Shown here: positions 32,635 through 47,782 of the stretch, in pieces | Layout: each line of letters begins with the position of its first letter | How positions within the stretch are numbered: position 1 is the first letter of the stretch | Source: Eutrigla gurnardus | Lineage: Eukaryota > Chordata > Actinopteri > Perciformes > Triglidae | Assembly (NCBI GenBank): GCA_963514095.1 | Contig: OY741275.1 | Location: 10,611,151-10,675,150 of the forward strand | Length of the DNA stretch: 64,000 nt | Direction of reading: 5' to 3' | The notes under the pieces: generated by a model | Told to the model about the DNA's origin: nothing | The model's database searches: none | What the model saw: only the letters and a program-made list of their open reading frames with translations | Position numbers and translations under genes: made by a program

Positions 32635-35600
32635 AATAAATACATTTAAGACTGGGCCTGTAATTAAAAATGTTTTAAGTGTGACTATTGTTAAATTATA
32701 TGGACTTCAAGTCTTTTAATCAAAAAGTTCCACGCCCCTGTCAGTTGTTCTCCTTTTCTGAGGCAGAATTAAGCAGCAATCAGATCAAGTGCTAATGAAA
32801 CATGACTCCTAAAGAGGCAGCACAGCTGGGTGCAAGGGCCATCTAGTGGAAACATGGGCGTCATTACACAGATGAATTCTCCCACAAATGACAGATTCAC
32901 AGTCACTTATTTCCCTTTCCAACCCAGTTCCATGTAGATAGCTGTTAAAACGTAGCCATTCATTATTATCAGATTGGCCCCTTTGTGAATCGGTGAATGT
33001 AGCTGATTGTTGTTGTCGTCACTGTGTTGATTTTTGTCTGTCGGGTCCAATAACATCCAGTCACATTTAAAGGGGATATTGGTTTTTAAGTGTTTCTTGG
33101 AAATAAATGTGGGTTTAAGACGAATGCAATGTGATTGGTTTGGATGGCTGCCACTGATAGCCTAATTGCCACTCTCTCCCGGGCACAATATCAAATTGAG
33201 AACAAGCAAGAGGGAAAATAGATACCACACAATTGTGAAAATGGCTGTTGTGTGAGTGAATATGTGAGGGGAGGTTGTGTCCGTGGATGAGACAATTTAA
33301 ATTACAATACACTGGTTCGACACAAATTAACAAGCAACAGACTGAGCAACAGAGTGTCTAAATATGGTGGTGCAATGATACTCACAGACATGTTTTGTGC
33401 CTAATGTTGTTTAAGAAAGGTTAAAACAATGGAAAGGACTTGCAATCTAGAAACATCACCACTAGAAACATTGACATAATTTATGTGCAGTCTAAATGTT
33501 GCTATTGTTTGAATTTCATTACTCATGGATACATGAATTTTTAAATAAAATGTTGCAGTCAAGTTTCTTTTTGGGAGCATTTTAGAAGATGAGTCATTCG
33601 TCCGCATCACGGCGAGTTTTTAGTCAAGCTTCCATTTCCATTTTGAGAAAACAAATTGCTCCTCGCCAAATGGTTTCTTTTGTACCAGAGTACCTGAACT
33701 CAAAATCAACTTTTAACATTTAACTTTGGAGAACTGACACATTGTACTTTTGTACAGAAGAAACATTTCATATGGCAATTGATTAAGCACGAGGAGTTGA
33801 ATTTTTCATTGTAGTTTTTCAAGGCGAGGGGCATCATGAATCATCATTCTGAATATTTTTTTCATGTCCATTTCAATGGGGTGACGGCAGATCTCCGAGA
33901 CAGGTGTCTGGAAACCTATAAGCATATTTGCACGGCGAGGTCGCAGTCGGTAACGTCATCTTTTTTCCCTTTAATTCTTTAATTTTCGTAAAATAGCCTT
34001 TAACATCCTATAAACACACACATGTTTTGGTGGAAATGAAAGAAGGACACAACAGATAAGCAGCTCTCAGCAGGTGCTAAAATCAGGCAGACAGCTTGAA
34101 TTGCTAAATTAAGATAGCGTGGACTTGTTGGAAATACATAAACACTTCAGATATCTAATAATATATAATAATGGAAATCCTGGGAGACTGTTATGTGAAT
34201 ACGCAGAAGTTGACAGCAACTCTGGCTGTAAATTCACACATGTGAGTTAATTCATTTAGCAGGGAAACAACATGTATAACCTTTTCTTTCTAAAAAGGCA
34301 CATTTTCTCAGTTGTTTAGCTCATAATCTGCTCATGGAGAGCAAAGTCCTGTATCGTTACAGTAAGGGAACTCGGTTACCTTACTCGGTTGCATACCTGC
34401 TAGTTGTGCAACTTGTAACATTGTGGCTATGTTCCCATGCTCTCTTTGTAATCATTCACACTAGATATAGGTTTGGGATCAGTTGGGTTGGCTCAGATTG
34501 GCAGTATTCGTCATACTAAGAGAGACAGATTTGGTGGCATCATATTCTTATGCGAAGAAGCCTATGGGATTAATAAAAAAATAAAAAAAAGGGTATCAAA
34601 ATGAACTGTTTTTTCTTTTTTTTTTTGCTTTCTGTCATTGTCTGCATGTATTCGCACCTTTCTCTGATCTTTCTGCATGTTTGGCTCTTTGCATCAGTTC
34701 ATACAAAGCTTACTTGACTGGGATAATCAAGTGAACGGAACCGGCCATTCTTCCTTTCTCCGCCTCCGCAGTATGATTTACAAGCCTTTGGGAAAAAAAC
34801 ATGAATGAAATACATTTGTAATTTTGGCAGTGGAGTCAAACAGCCATGCAAACGTAATCATGTTAATGGGGCTGAATTAGATTGTTGACACTCATGCACG
34901 GTAAAAACAAAAACATGAAAATGAGATGTCAGTCGACTATTTGAATTCATATTTCCATTTCATCAAGGGATCATGAGATTATAACAGTCAACTAAAATAC
35001 TCAAGTGACGGCAACATCAAATGGAGAATGGGAATTTTAATATGGCAGCTATTGGTTTTTGCATTCAGTTTTGTATTACATCATGAAATATCCCCTTTTC
35101 GCACAAGAAATCAAAATGCAGTTGCATATCTGCATTTTCAATTTAGTTACATTGTTCTAACTTCACAACGGACAAAGAGACAACATTACTGGTAAATAAT
35201 TGATGGCACATTATGACAAAGTATTTCCCAGCACCATCGGAAACATCAACAAAACCTAAGTGGCCACTGTAAGTGGGCCATTGATACACTGTAATCCAAT
35301 AGTCTTCTCAGCCTGATTCATTGAGGCATTTTTCCTTGTTTCCACTAACAGTCTTGTGTTCATCAGCCACAATTGAGATTAAGTTCTCTCATTTTACTCA
35401 CCATGCAGGACAACTAAAGACCTAACATACACCATGACATTCACATCCATGACTGTTTACTCCCCTTATTTACAGAGAGGACAAGTGAATAGCTGGGATT
35501 AACTCATTAATCTCGTGGTACAGGCGGAAATGGGTTTACACAAATCAAGGTAAATGCAGCCTGTTTTTCTTAATGTCAGCGAAGCTATTTGGGCAGCAGT

Positions 35601-38600
35601 TGTCTCACCAAACTGTTTTGTCAAAGGTTACACAAGCGTTTAAATTACATTGTCAGCATTTATATCAGTTGGGGTTTTTTGGGGGGGTGAAATGGCACTC
35701 GTTTCTCCTGCTCTAAACCTTGTCTGGCTGCTGCCTCCATTTGCTAAGATGCCATAAAGTCTCCAAAAGGAGAGCAAAGTGATGAAGACAGGCTGCTGGA
35801 GGAGCTGCAGGAGCATTTATCTGAATGAAATGGAAAGTCCCCTGACAGGTATATGCCAAAGCCACTGTGCAGTAAACCATGTTTGCTGCATAATAAAGTC
35901 ACTCCCCTCGCATCTAATACCCGCAAAACTAGCAGTCGCAAATTTGCGACTTTTTTTCTCCGAATATTGCCCACCTCTCTCGGCTCCCCTACAGTGGCTC
36001 TAATTCGCTGTCGTAGCACTTGACATCATAGGTACAGAACATCAAGTTTTAATTTTTCTATGCTAATAATTAAAGCTGTTCGTCTCGATACGACTTTGCC
36101 TTAACGGCTCTGCGCCTTTCTGCATGAATTGAGATGCTCTTAATAGTGTGGAGGATTGAAGTGGGAAGGTCGGGGAGCACTTTGAGCCAGGATATTGGGA
36201 ACAAATTGACAAGGCCGTCTATTCTGTCTCACTCTTCATTTAGACCTGAATGATCCAGACCAGCTGGCTGGCAGCCAATTTATCTCGGAGAAGATGAGCG
36301 TGTGAGAATGTTCCTGGCAAAAACGATTCCAGAGGACATCCTGAAATGTGATGAGGTCTGCTGGGGTAAAACTATGTTGTTTTTTTCTGTCTCACTTCGC
36401 AGTCTCTCCATCCATCAATGAGCAATCCTGTCTCAAAGAAATTACTTTTAACTTGTTTAATTTGCATGGGCTGCTGGTGGAATGTAAAGCTGTTTGGGAC
36501 AAATGTTTCTCGGGAGATATGTATGCTGAACATATCTTTTATCTTTACTGTTTTAAAAATAAATATTATTACAATATCTGCTTCGTCGACTGTCAGCGTG
36601 ATTGTGTTTTTTCATTTATCTTCAGTCGACACAAAGCACGCGGTTAAAGCGAGGGAAACATATGTCAGAAATCGGCATACAGATTATGTAAACCTGACAA
36701 TCCAAATACGCAGAGGTAATGTATCTTCAGCATGCTGGACCAAGTGGAGTCATGAATGACAAGCACTAAGGGGAAAACTTCACATCTCAAAAGTAGACCG
36801 CTTACTGCAGAAAAGTTTGCCTCACTCGCTGTTTTGTTCAGATTGATTTAGCCTACGGTGAATCATTCTTTCAGTGCTTACACTGCCATTATTGGCACTG
36901 TGTGTTAAGTTAATTTACAGAAGCCATTTGTCTCTGCACCAAGGCTGCAGAGACAGAACTAAGTTTTCGTATGTGGGTAGGAGGAAGAAGGCAACTAGCT
37001 GGAAAAAAGCTGCTGCCGGACTCGCCGGAGTGGGAGGTTCAGCGCTCTGGAAGCCGAATGTGGCACTGCAGACTCGGTGCTGAAAAACGATTCTTTTTGT
37101 TTATTTTATTAGTCCAGCACTGATATATATCTGCTAGGTGGGGACTCCTTACAGACCATAGCTTTTCAACCACATCTAACATTTATATGGAATAGCCCCC
37201 CTGAAGTGTTCAGCTCATTAACGAAGCCAAATGAGCTCAAACACAGTCTGCCTCAATACCCTTCCCAAACGGCACGCACGTACACACTCACAGCACTCCA
37301 AAGTGAAACAAATGTGGCATGTTTTCCGCACTTTCCCCCGGCAGGTCAACAAATGCAGTGCTCAAGAGAGGCACTTCCATCCAAACAGCTGTCCGTTTAT
37401 TTGCATATCAAATGGCTATAGTATCATAGACACAAAATATTCTGAAGAGGTCATTGCACACCCGTTATGCCAACAGCCGTCTACTTAACTGGGGCACCTG
37501 GTGACACTCATGGGCTGAACAAGCTCAGTTTCATTTTACTAATCTGCCCATTAGATTTTGAGAGGTGTGCAAGTGGAACATTTGGCCCGAGGCTGGAGGA
37601 AGACGAAAGGTCAGTAGGTCACTACAATCATTAGAACTCGCCCTGTATGTGCATACTCATACCAAATGGTAGAGTAATTAAGTTAGTTAAATGGTACTTG
37701 TTAAGACATCTTCCTCTAGATCAGACTATTGGCGGAATCGGCAATTCAACAAATGGAGCGACCGGCTGATATCGGCATCCTTGGACGGTGCTGCTTGAGG
37801 AGAAAAGAACAAATCAGCATTCCCTCAGAGGACCTCACCTCATTATAGCCACTTATAGTATAAGAAGGAAACTGGTAACATTTTTCAGTGCTACTTCCAA
37901 CCTGCTTGGCATATTACGGTACAGTCAGACAAACCCACGATTCAACTTCCAACATTTCTTTCATCTACCTTCAGTCGATATATTGACTCAAATCTGCAAT
38001 CCTTCATGGAAACAATTGTCCTCAGCTCTGTGGTGAATTTAGTGTCTTTCAGCTCATTGTTTTTGGTTTTATTATTGATGTCTTTTCTGTTGTGGCTCTT
38101 CAGCAGGGAGGTGTCAGTGTGACAGACAACATTAGCAGCTGGTGAACACAGTGGAGCATTCAGCTAAATGGCTAAATATTTTTTACAGGAGTGTGTGAGG
38201 AAAAACAGAACTATAAGGAGAATTAGCTACGGGAGTGGATGGACTACACAGAGACGACTGTTTGTTCAAAAGAACAAGGGCAGCTCCCAAAGAGGTTTGC
38301 GTTCTCAGATGGTTCTGTGTCCAATTGATAAATCATACATTAATTCCTCCACCATGTCTTTCACCTACTTACAAGATCACAACCTAGATCTTATATACGG
38401 TCTTAAACTGCAATAACAAAGCAGCATTGCAGTTATGTAATCATCACACCAAGTACGTTTTTTAATATCATCATTTTCTCTTTTTATAACAAGCCCAAAG
38501 CATACCCACTATCAAAATGATCAAAACTCTCTTTCCTTTTACTAAGTTCCTCCTACATGGTTATATCATTGGTCCCTGGTGGCTTCCAGCTGATTGTTTG

Positions 38601-41600
38601 TTGGCCCTTGGAGTTGTTTGTTTTCTGAATGACAACGATGATCTGCCAGTCATCACCACTGATCAGGGTACTGGATGAGCTTTCCTCTCTGTACCCTGTA
38701 GCCTGATTTCCAGCTCCCTAGGCAATTACAATTCATTTGACTGCATGCAAGGGGAACAGCGCTGCCCTACTTCTCCGACTCTGCAGCTCTGTGGAAGGTT
38801 GAAGACGCATTTTACTTAAAAAAGGTTCTATTCTATTCCATACTGTTGCCTCGTCTGGTCATATTATCTATACTGGATCAAAAGATTGTATTTCTGCAAA
38901 TGATCTCTCTCAAGCAGAAGAGACACCCAAAATATCAGCCTTTGTATCTGTGCAGACGGTGTTGAGCTAGCGCTTCAAGACCGCGCAGTATTAAAATGCC
39001 ACATTCAAAGATGAAGGAGTTGATATGCAGAGACGAGAATTCAGCAAAAGCGCAGTGGGCTAGATGCTTGTCATAGAGCTGGTGTTATAAAACACAAAGA
39101 GTCAGGCATTTCCTGTTTAATCACGAAAGGTTTATGTACCGTCTTTGTCCTCGTGGCTGTGGTTCGTTCCAGTACATCTTTTCCAACACTTTTATTCAGA
39201 CTCTCCCCTTTCTTAACGTTCTACGTTGTCCTCTTGATGCATGAGAAATCTATGATGCTGTTCAGAATCTGAGTTTATCTCCAGGCCATGATCCATATTA
39301 GCCACCCTTGCTCCTGCACCGATATTGTAATGATCTGTCATTTTTAAAAGCTGCAGCCATTTGTTAAAGCTATGCCAGCTTGATCAATGTTGTTTACAAA
39401 CTCAGCAGGTAAAAGCAGGACGCAAAGATTATTCCTGATAAATCATGCAGCCCTCTTCTCCCCCCCGAGATCCCTACATGGGGACTTGTGATGGCACCCC
39501 TGTCAGATGAGGGTGTCGCGGTGTCGGGGAGGGGCCGGGGGGAGGAAAGCCAGCTGTGGCTGGGTCAGCTCTTCATATTCTCAAATGTCTTCTAATTCAT
39601 GTGGACAGTTTCCAATAACGCGAGAGGCCCAATCTGGCTCGTCTCTCCCTGCATGAGAGTGCAACCCAATTGTCACTTTTCAACACTGTTCTGAGGACAG
39701 TCACACTCCCTGACCTCACCCATGTCCGCCTGGATCGCGGCCAAATTCCCTGAGCGGGAGTTTATTGGCATGCCAACAGAGAGAAACAGCATTCTCAGCG
39801 ATGACGGTAAACATTTAGGAATGTTTTTCTTTCAAGAAATCTTTTCTTTGAGTCATGACATTCTACTACCATCAAACTGGAGTTATTGACTTGTGCTTTT
39901 CTGTTGAACGTGATTTCATAACCCCTTTGCTTTTTCCTACACATTTACACATCTTATAGAAGAATTCTAAATTTAAAAGATTGGAGACTTTGTCGAGGTC
40001 AAAAGACGGGAATGTCAGTGTGTACCGCAAATATGAATTGTAAAAGCCTGATGGGAAAACTGTCTAACTAGAATGCCATAAAGTACCTCAGGTTCATGTT
40101 GCCTGGCAACAAAGAATCTGAAAAGATTTGAATGCAGCTCAGACATGGCTAAATGAAAAGCTGCTTGAGGTAAATATCTGCCTTAGCTGCGTCTTCATTG
40201 TGATGTTCTTTAATTAGAAGGCAGCCGGGCCGCTGAGTATGGAATATGCAGACTGCATCAAACCAGAAAAATTGGCTAATCTTTCCACCTCACCTCCGTC
40301 GCTCATGAAGAAGCAACTCTGCTTAATCTCACAGAGACTTGAGTCAAGGTAATTAGTGGTTGGTTCACGAAGCCTAATTAGTATTGTTTAATTACTTTCA
40401 TTTGATGTAACACTCTACTTATACTAACAGATTTGGCACACTTACTTCACAGTTTATCCCAGTCAATGAAACAAAAAAGTTTCTAATTGTGTATTGAAAT
40501 GCAATGTATAGGGACTCATTAGCTTGTGAGGATACAGAGCCAACATCTCGATCCTTACAGAACGAAAACTGTATTTAGATCCCCAGTTTGAGGTGATTTC
40601 ATGATGACTGAATTGATACCTTACTAAAAAAAAAGCAGCAAACACACATGAAACCATCATCCGCTTACAATAAAAAGGGAAATCAATTATTTGCTTTCAA
40701 GCGACAACAAAAAAAAAAGAACGAAAAAAAACAGGACGGATAATTTGAGATGATGAAATATAGAGAAAACCATCTTCACACACAGACACACACAGAGCGA
40801 TCCGCCCCCACACTTATATTCCTACATTTTCAATCACACTGACAAATCACCTATGACTGCATGCAGAGTGAACCCACCCTCCCCCTGCTGAGCCGCCGGG
40901 AGCCTTATTACACTTAGGGAGTCGGTCTCAGCGATCTAGTCTGCTGAGCAGGACGCTGCATGTTTTAACTCCTGCCCTGTAGTCACACCAGCAACATGCG
41001 ATTCGCCATCCACTGCTCATCGATGCAATTAGAATGGAATTAACATGAAATATGCATGCTGCCCTGAGACACAACACAGAAGGCAGAAAGTTTGGTCTCC
41101 ACTTGAGAGCCAAAGCAGCTTGAATTCAGACATTGTAATGGAAAAGAGTTGGCACCCAGAGACTCCCCCCCCTCTTTGATTATTCCTCATTCTTCTGTGA
41201 AGGAAAAAGAACAGCACATGTGAATAGATTCCCCACTGCCAGGGTTTTATTTGACTCAACCAAATTGGAAGCCACACAAGGCAATTGGTGTGCTGACGAA
41301 TAGTATCTACAAGCCTCTGAACTGGTGCCAGTGTAATTCATTATTTTATGACATAATTATCTCTCTTTCTTCTTGCTCTGTGGGTGAGGGCTGCTGTGAC
41401 TGCTTGGTCAGCAGAAGCAGTGCCAGCCAGCACGTGTGTCAGATAGCATCTTAAGGCTCCTGGTCCCCATCTACCAGTCCGTTATTATATCCTATACCTC
41501 CAATTTAATTTGTACATAGGATCATATCTACATTTCCATTAGCCTCAGGCTGAGGCTTTGCCATGATTGCTAATTGGATGTGCTGACAAGGCTGCGTTCG

Positions 41601-44600
41601 CTTTCCATTTCTTTGGCTCAGGTCTGTCTGGTGCTTCCCATTTGCCCGTGGGATGAAATCCTTTATGCAACGAGAGGAAAGATCAGGCAGAAGGTGTGCA
41701 CGATTATAGTTCCCTAACGGTTCTATATCTCCTGGTACTTGTGTTTCTGTACTCCTGCAACTCAACAGTAATCCATTAAGCATTGGAGAATATGTCCCAC
41801 CACAGTGCTGGCATGATATGGAATTTCTCTTTCTGAACTAGCCTGGTATTGAACCAAATGAATTGCCTCTGCAACCCTTTCAGGCGTTTTGCTGTCAATG
41901 TCCCACTATTTGCGTCTGTATAAAACTTCACGAGTTTGTGTTTGCAGTACAGAAAATAGAGTGAAGTTAATTCCCTTACCCAGCCCTGTAAACACAATCA
42001 AATCAGGACCGCTCGAGCTCTGTGGTGCAGAAAGCAGCAAAACTGGAGGTTGGTCGACACTGTTGGATCAAGGTAATGCTCTATTGGTAACCAATATGTA
42101 TTTCTCTGTGATGAATGGAGCAATTCTTCAGAAACCCATTCATCTGCTTCTATTTAAGCTCAGTAGAGAAAGAAATGTGCAAGTAAATACCAGCAAAAAT
42201 ATTACCAATTTTCCAAATCTGATGAGTAGACGGCGGCAATAACATGCTCTGATTAAGCACTGTGTTCCCGTCCTCCGTTCCTGCATCATTACACCAGCCG
42301 GCTGAATCATTAAGTCTTGTTTGGAGAGTAAGATTTGTTTTATGGAGGTGACAGGTAAGTACATGCTTGGAGGCTTGGATGCTCACAGCTACTTGTTAAC
42401 TCCGTCGCCAAGTGTCATAATGGTGTCGTTCTCCATCCGCCCGCTAGATGGCAGAGTATCTTCTCATGCAGCAGCAGCAGAGGAGGGGCTGCTCTCAATT
42501 CAGTGGTGGGAGCCTATGCACAGGAGACACGGCAAATCCAATTTTAAACCTTTTGTGTGTAGAGCTAACTTAGTTCCTCCAATCTTAGTTGTGGATGAAG
42601 AATCATTCTGTCACCATGCGCTCTCTGCCATAACCAGATGCGGCAAAAAAAAACCTTTGTGACCTATATAGCGATGGGCAAATGATCAGTCAGTTTGTCA
42701 GGCCAGGTGAGATTGGGATTTGTGCTTCCTTTGTTAAATGTAATGCGTGTAGCAGAAAGAAGCTTGTCACAGCTGTTGCTTACTAAGGCTTAAAGCATGC
42801 TACTCGCCGAGTAATGCAGGTAAATGAAGGCCTTTCACTTTCCTGTACAGACCGGGTGCATTTACACAAACATCCGGAACAAGCTGCCACTGTTTCGGCT
42901 CCAACAAATTAGCTTATCCTGGTCGGAGTGTCAGCCACACACAACGGAGCTGGCCCCGCCGTGTGCATTTGCCAGAAGGAAGAGAAAAGTTTTCATTTTA
43001 CTCTAACATGATTGGCCTGGGAAACAAGTAACCTCTCCCTGTTAACAATGTAGCATGGCATCTAGTCAGACAGTATGAGTCCACAATGTCCTATGGCTAT
43101 TTCTGTGCCAGCTGTGTCCAACACTTTCTCAAACATCATGACCATATGAGCAGATGCTTCACGGACGTGGTTGCAGTGGCTAAAACTGTCGGGTGGACAA
43201 TTGGGCTTTGGCTGAGGGAAACGAAACAAATGGACATGTTTATTCAATCACGGATTGGACTGGCTGAACTTTCCTAGTTACAATTGACGACATCCATCAC
43301 CACCTTCCCTTTCTCTTCTGGTTTAAGCTCCTCATTTGCACCGTCTCCAAAGGTGTCTGGAAATATCATGCGCTCTAATCCTTCGGTTAGTATGCAGCAT
43401 TTTGCCAGCTCACTGCAGGAATCTGGGGAGACACACTTGAGTCTGCAGGTGTCTTCCTGCTCCAGCTCAGTAAGCCTCTGCTCTATCTGGTGTAATTAGG
43501 AGATAATGAACCCCCCGTCCCCCTCAACTCTGCTGAATCATCTGCCACTGTTGAACTGTCAAATCTACATGGGTGACTCCGATAGATCTTCCAGGCTGCT
43601 TCGCTCAGCTCTGACTTCAAACTCGTCAAGATGTCTTCTTCTCAGCATATGCTTAAACAACAAAAAGGCCAGATTTATTAGCTCTCCATGCAAAATTATA
43701 TCTTACAGAGAAATGCAGGCAAACAACCAGAACAAAGAGATACTGATACCATGCTATTACTTCACCAATTTGCTTCATTTCTATCGTTGTATTACTCGTG
43801 TATTAACATTTTGAATGACTTCAACAAGCTAGTGATACAATGTGATAGTGTTTCTAATCAATTTCGGCCATGTTGCTCCATTTGGTTCCAGGTCATTGGA
43901 GCGGTGAAGTCAAGTCTGTGGGTTGAAGTCGAAGATTCAGGAAAGCGCTCGGAGCCTTGAGGAAATACTGAGACCTGCAACAAGTAACAGCTGTCATAGA
44001 CTCTGTCTGCCTTGGAAAACAGTGCCGGACCAATTTGGACACACTTTGTGCTCAACTTACCGGCACTCAGTTACACAGCGAGCAGCAAATCTTTTGCTGA
44101 GATGATGACAAGTAACAAGAACAAGATTCGGCAGCAATGGTAAAATCTGAATCAGTAATAGTGCATATGGCAAGGAGCAGTATGGGCCTAATTTCTTTTT
44201 CAAGGAGCTCCTTAAACAGAGCCTGTTGTAAAAGAAAACAAACATGCACCTGTCAAGGAGAGTAAAGTATGTGCTCAAAGGCGTTTTCTCTTTTTGACTC
44301 CGCATGAAACTCCCCTGTTACTTTATTCAGCCTGCGGCTGATTTAAACCGACTTTGAAGATGCGATATTTAACATGAGAATACGTTGAACCGTCCCTGTT
44401 TGTCTCTCCAGGAGACTGCTCCTAGACAGGGGAAATATTCATTGGGTTGCCAATGTGGATTCAGATTGAATCCATAATACGGATTGTGCCTTTTAGGAAT
44501 TTCTTTTTTTGCCATGTATTCATAGACAGCTGGGTGACATGACAGCAGATGGATTTAACTCTCACTGATGCAGTCACATGGCAATTCACTTGAGGCAGGG

Positions 44601-47155
44601 ATCCACCACAAGGTTTGTTTATGTAATACCAATGACTCTGAGTGAACATCAGCATCTCGTATCTGTCAGCGGATTAAAGAATGACTCTTGTCTCTTAGAA
44701 ACAATGTGGCTTGGATTCAAAATCAGAATCATTAACACACTATTAATCGTGTAGGCTGTACCAAAGTAGAAGCTGTAATAAACTCACTGATGTATGAAAC
44801 TCGGATCTGTGAAAATAAACACTTAGGGGCAGACTGGGACTATACAAATAGAGTGTAATTAATGCAGCACAGCCACACTTCACTACCTCAGAGGTCTTGG
44901 AACTCTGGATAAACTACATTTTCATTGGCTGCTACTGTGATATTGTATTTACAGAGCCATTCCATGCCACCGCTTTGACTTGAGTGCAATGCTCTTTTTG
45001 AACTCATCTGCACAGTCTTAGCTGCAATTGAGATCCCACAACAGCTTTTTGTGAGTTTGTTCTGTCAAAGCTTTGTCTTTCCCTTTTCCTCACTTTCTCT
45101 AGAGGCCAAAGTGCAGCAGCTCCTACCGCTCTGCTGAAAATCTCCCAACAGCTTGGGTGTCATTCATTCAGCTTCACAGTGTATAAAGTCTTGCTTTCTC
45201 GCTTCAGTATTTACTCCAACTGTTTAAATATACGGCAGATATCTCAAAATGACCTGCGAGTGGGAGCTACTACTTTGATCATGCACATAAATACTCCAAA
45301 TACACCATTGATCTGAGATGTCTTGTGTTTGCTGCAACCTGCTGCAATCTCCTTCAGGTAGTCTGCAAAATGAAACAGGTGTCATCCCCCAAAGGGCTTC
45401 GCCTTAACAGAAAACTTGCTTTTCACTTAGAGTAAATGTTAAACATTGTTGTGCACAACTGAATAGAGACTTATCACATCAGCTTTTCCTTCTCTTAGAA
45501 GTGAATCTTGCCTTGACTTTGGAGCTGTAAACAAAGGGATGAATGCAACATGACTTATCGAGTGTGGAAGGATGGTGTGTAAGCATTTGTGTCCAACCAC
45601 AAAGTTGTGGACGTTAACACTTTTCTTCTGCCATTGTGACTTATTTCTGGGATAATTAGTGTGTCCAGTATAAATCGTTTTACGGAGTCATTTTGATAGT
45701 GTGGATGTATAAACCAGGAACCTGGAGTGATGGGGAAATGTACTTTCAGTGATCCTACTTATTGGAAGAAGATCCCAGTTCCCCACAGTCGGTATCCTAA
45801 ACATTCTATAATCATTTACAACTATATTGCATTGGTTATTATGCCTTTTACAAAAAACAATGCTGCCTATTGATGAAATGCTTGGATGTGCAAAATATTC
45901 ACTGTCAACATACTACAGTAAACTGATCATCTAACCCTTTACAATATCCACTCCTGGAAACCAAAGCATGATTTAGATTTTTATCTTCCGTGCACCTTGC
46001 TGTGTGTTCAATATAGATGAGATGTGATGCATTAACCAAAACCACTGTCTTTCCCTACCAATCATTTTGTAGCCTAACTTTAACCACATATGGTACATGG
46101 AGAGCCCAGCTGTCCTCATGCACCGACAAACACTGCATAACACTTCACTCACTGGAACAGAACAGTACCAGTGGACGGAAAACGCTCAGTCGGGTTAACA
46201 ATGGAGAAATAACACATCAAACCAAGTAAAAATAAAATAACAGCTTTTGTTTTAAACACAGTCAATTCAATCAAAGAAGAAACAGTGGAGTATTCATCCT
46301 TGTCATATCGATGAGGATGTGTTCCCCTGTTCCTGCACAAAACACACCCATGCATTTTGTTGTGGTCACTAAAAGGCTTATTTCTATCTTATTATTAGGG
46401 TGTTTTAGAAAACAATTGCGTCTTTGCATTAAGGGAATCCACCTTTTAAAGGTTGTGGTAAAGGGCAGCAGCCACAGGGGTGGGCAGGGCCCCAGCTGAT
46501 ATTGACAGCATCCCTAAGTGATGTCTCCAGATCCTTCATACATTATTCATGCATTGACTGAGGGGATGACTCTCCCCAACTAGACTTCCCTCTGAGATTT
46601 CACACTGGCCTGTGTCTGCGTCAGCTTTGTTTAGGCTAAAGAGCATACCTGGAGGGAAAATACACCATATGTATCTTCCGTATATATTAGGGATGCAAAC
46701 AATTAATCGATTATCGATTAATTGTCGATAAGAAATTACTCGATTAAAATAAATTAATTGCAATTAATTGCGTTTTGAACACGTAATTCCCCGCCAGTCC
46801 ACGTGAGGGCGCTCTTGACGTCAGGCGTACTTGACGCACATGCGCGAACACAAGCGAAGCAGGGCTCTGACGACAACAACAAGACAAACGGGAAGTGGTG
46901 TTTCCCACACATTATGGCGCACCGCCATAGTCTAATTTCGGCCGCCATAGTCTCGATGTTCACCCAAAATGATTTCATCAAGGCAAATGGACTTAACTAG
47001 CGGCTCTAATGATAGGTCTAAACAGGAGGGCAGCAGCGCGTATTATAAGGGGGAATCCTCGCGGCTGGTTTGGCTCATCAACGTTCTGTTTTCCCCCGTT
47101 GCCATGGCGAGGCCGCGCCGACCCCCCCTCAGCTGCCGAGTTTGACGGCGCGTAT

Positions 47156-47482
47156 AGCCCCGTTCACATACGTCGCTACTCGCCCGTCACTCGCTTTCTC
47201 GCTGAATTCTACTCGCTGGCAAAAAAAAAAAAACTGCCGCCAACGGCTAGTTCAAGCTGCACATCTCTGTGGAACTCTCTGTTGACGTCAACTGTCAATC
47301 ATCTCTATTCTACATTCCAATTGGTACTCGCTTCACTCGCATCGCAGAAAGTTACATTATTTTATCTCCGTCCCCGCCCACATCGCATCGCCTGTCCTGG
47401 CCACATTCCGCTAGAACACATTCACATTCATTGACAGTTGTCGCTCAGAGATGGGCGAGTAGTGACGTATGTGAACGAGGCT
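47156..47482. mobile_element. Nested inverted-repeat element (about 327 bp)
   Basis: The left end AGCCCCGTTCACATACGTCG and right end (reverse complement AGCCTCGTTCACATACGTCA) are inverted repeats of about 30 bp with two mismatches. It lies inside the hAT-type element. It is G+C-rich and holds no intact gene. Flanks TAT/TTA do not give a clean target duplication, so the superfamily is undecided. Confidence 0.68.
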
Positions 47483-47740
47483 TTAGTCAAAACCAAAACA
47501 CCAAGGAAGGCTGAGGAATAGTCAGCCACTTATATTATTATTAATAATAATAATAGTCATAATAAACTAATAGTTTAAAGGCTCAGCACTGTGTTTAAGT
47601 CATTTTTTTTTTAAATCTTTTCTTGAATGCTTAAACTCCTCAACCCCATTTAGTAGCCTATGTCAACATTTGTATCAGTACCAGCAGTTTGTAAGAAATT
47701 GGTCAGGAAACGATATGTCATATTTTGGTTCTCAAAATTC

Positions 47741-47782
47741 CCCAAATTATAAGCGGTAGACAATGGATGGATGGATGGAAAT
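47741..47782 (+). repeat. LINE-type 3' tail with GATG repeats
   Basis: The string taagcggtagacaatggatg followed by gatggatgg is the usual 3' terminus of common fish L2-like LINEs (agcggtagaaaatggatggatgg type). It is probably a short truncated insertion. Confidence 0.5.

Larger units (their letters stand above)
26583..46679. other. About 20 kb of gene-poor flank
   Basis: No coding exon of a known family is recognised on either strand, and no structural RNA. It contains simple repeats at 28494-28512 and 28656-28710 (GT) and at 32599-32634 (GGTA). Three short symmetric motifs are described under findings (28787-28823, 29847-29859, 35934-35951). In vertebrates the region beyond CXCR4 is gene-poor, so distal enhancers could lie here, but I cannot pick them out without comparison. 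Confidence 0.5.

Noticed and set aside
35934..35958. Palindrome plus T-run considered as an intrinsic terminator
   Set aside because: The DNA is eukaryotic and no RNA polymerase III gene (no A/B box) precedes it.
47009..47434. 141-codon plus-strand frame, the longest apart from cxcr4
   Set aside because: It runs through the hAT-type element and its nested inverted-repeat element; the sequence is low in structure and explained by G+C-rich noncoding repeat.
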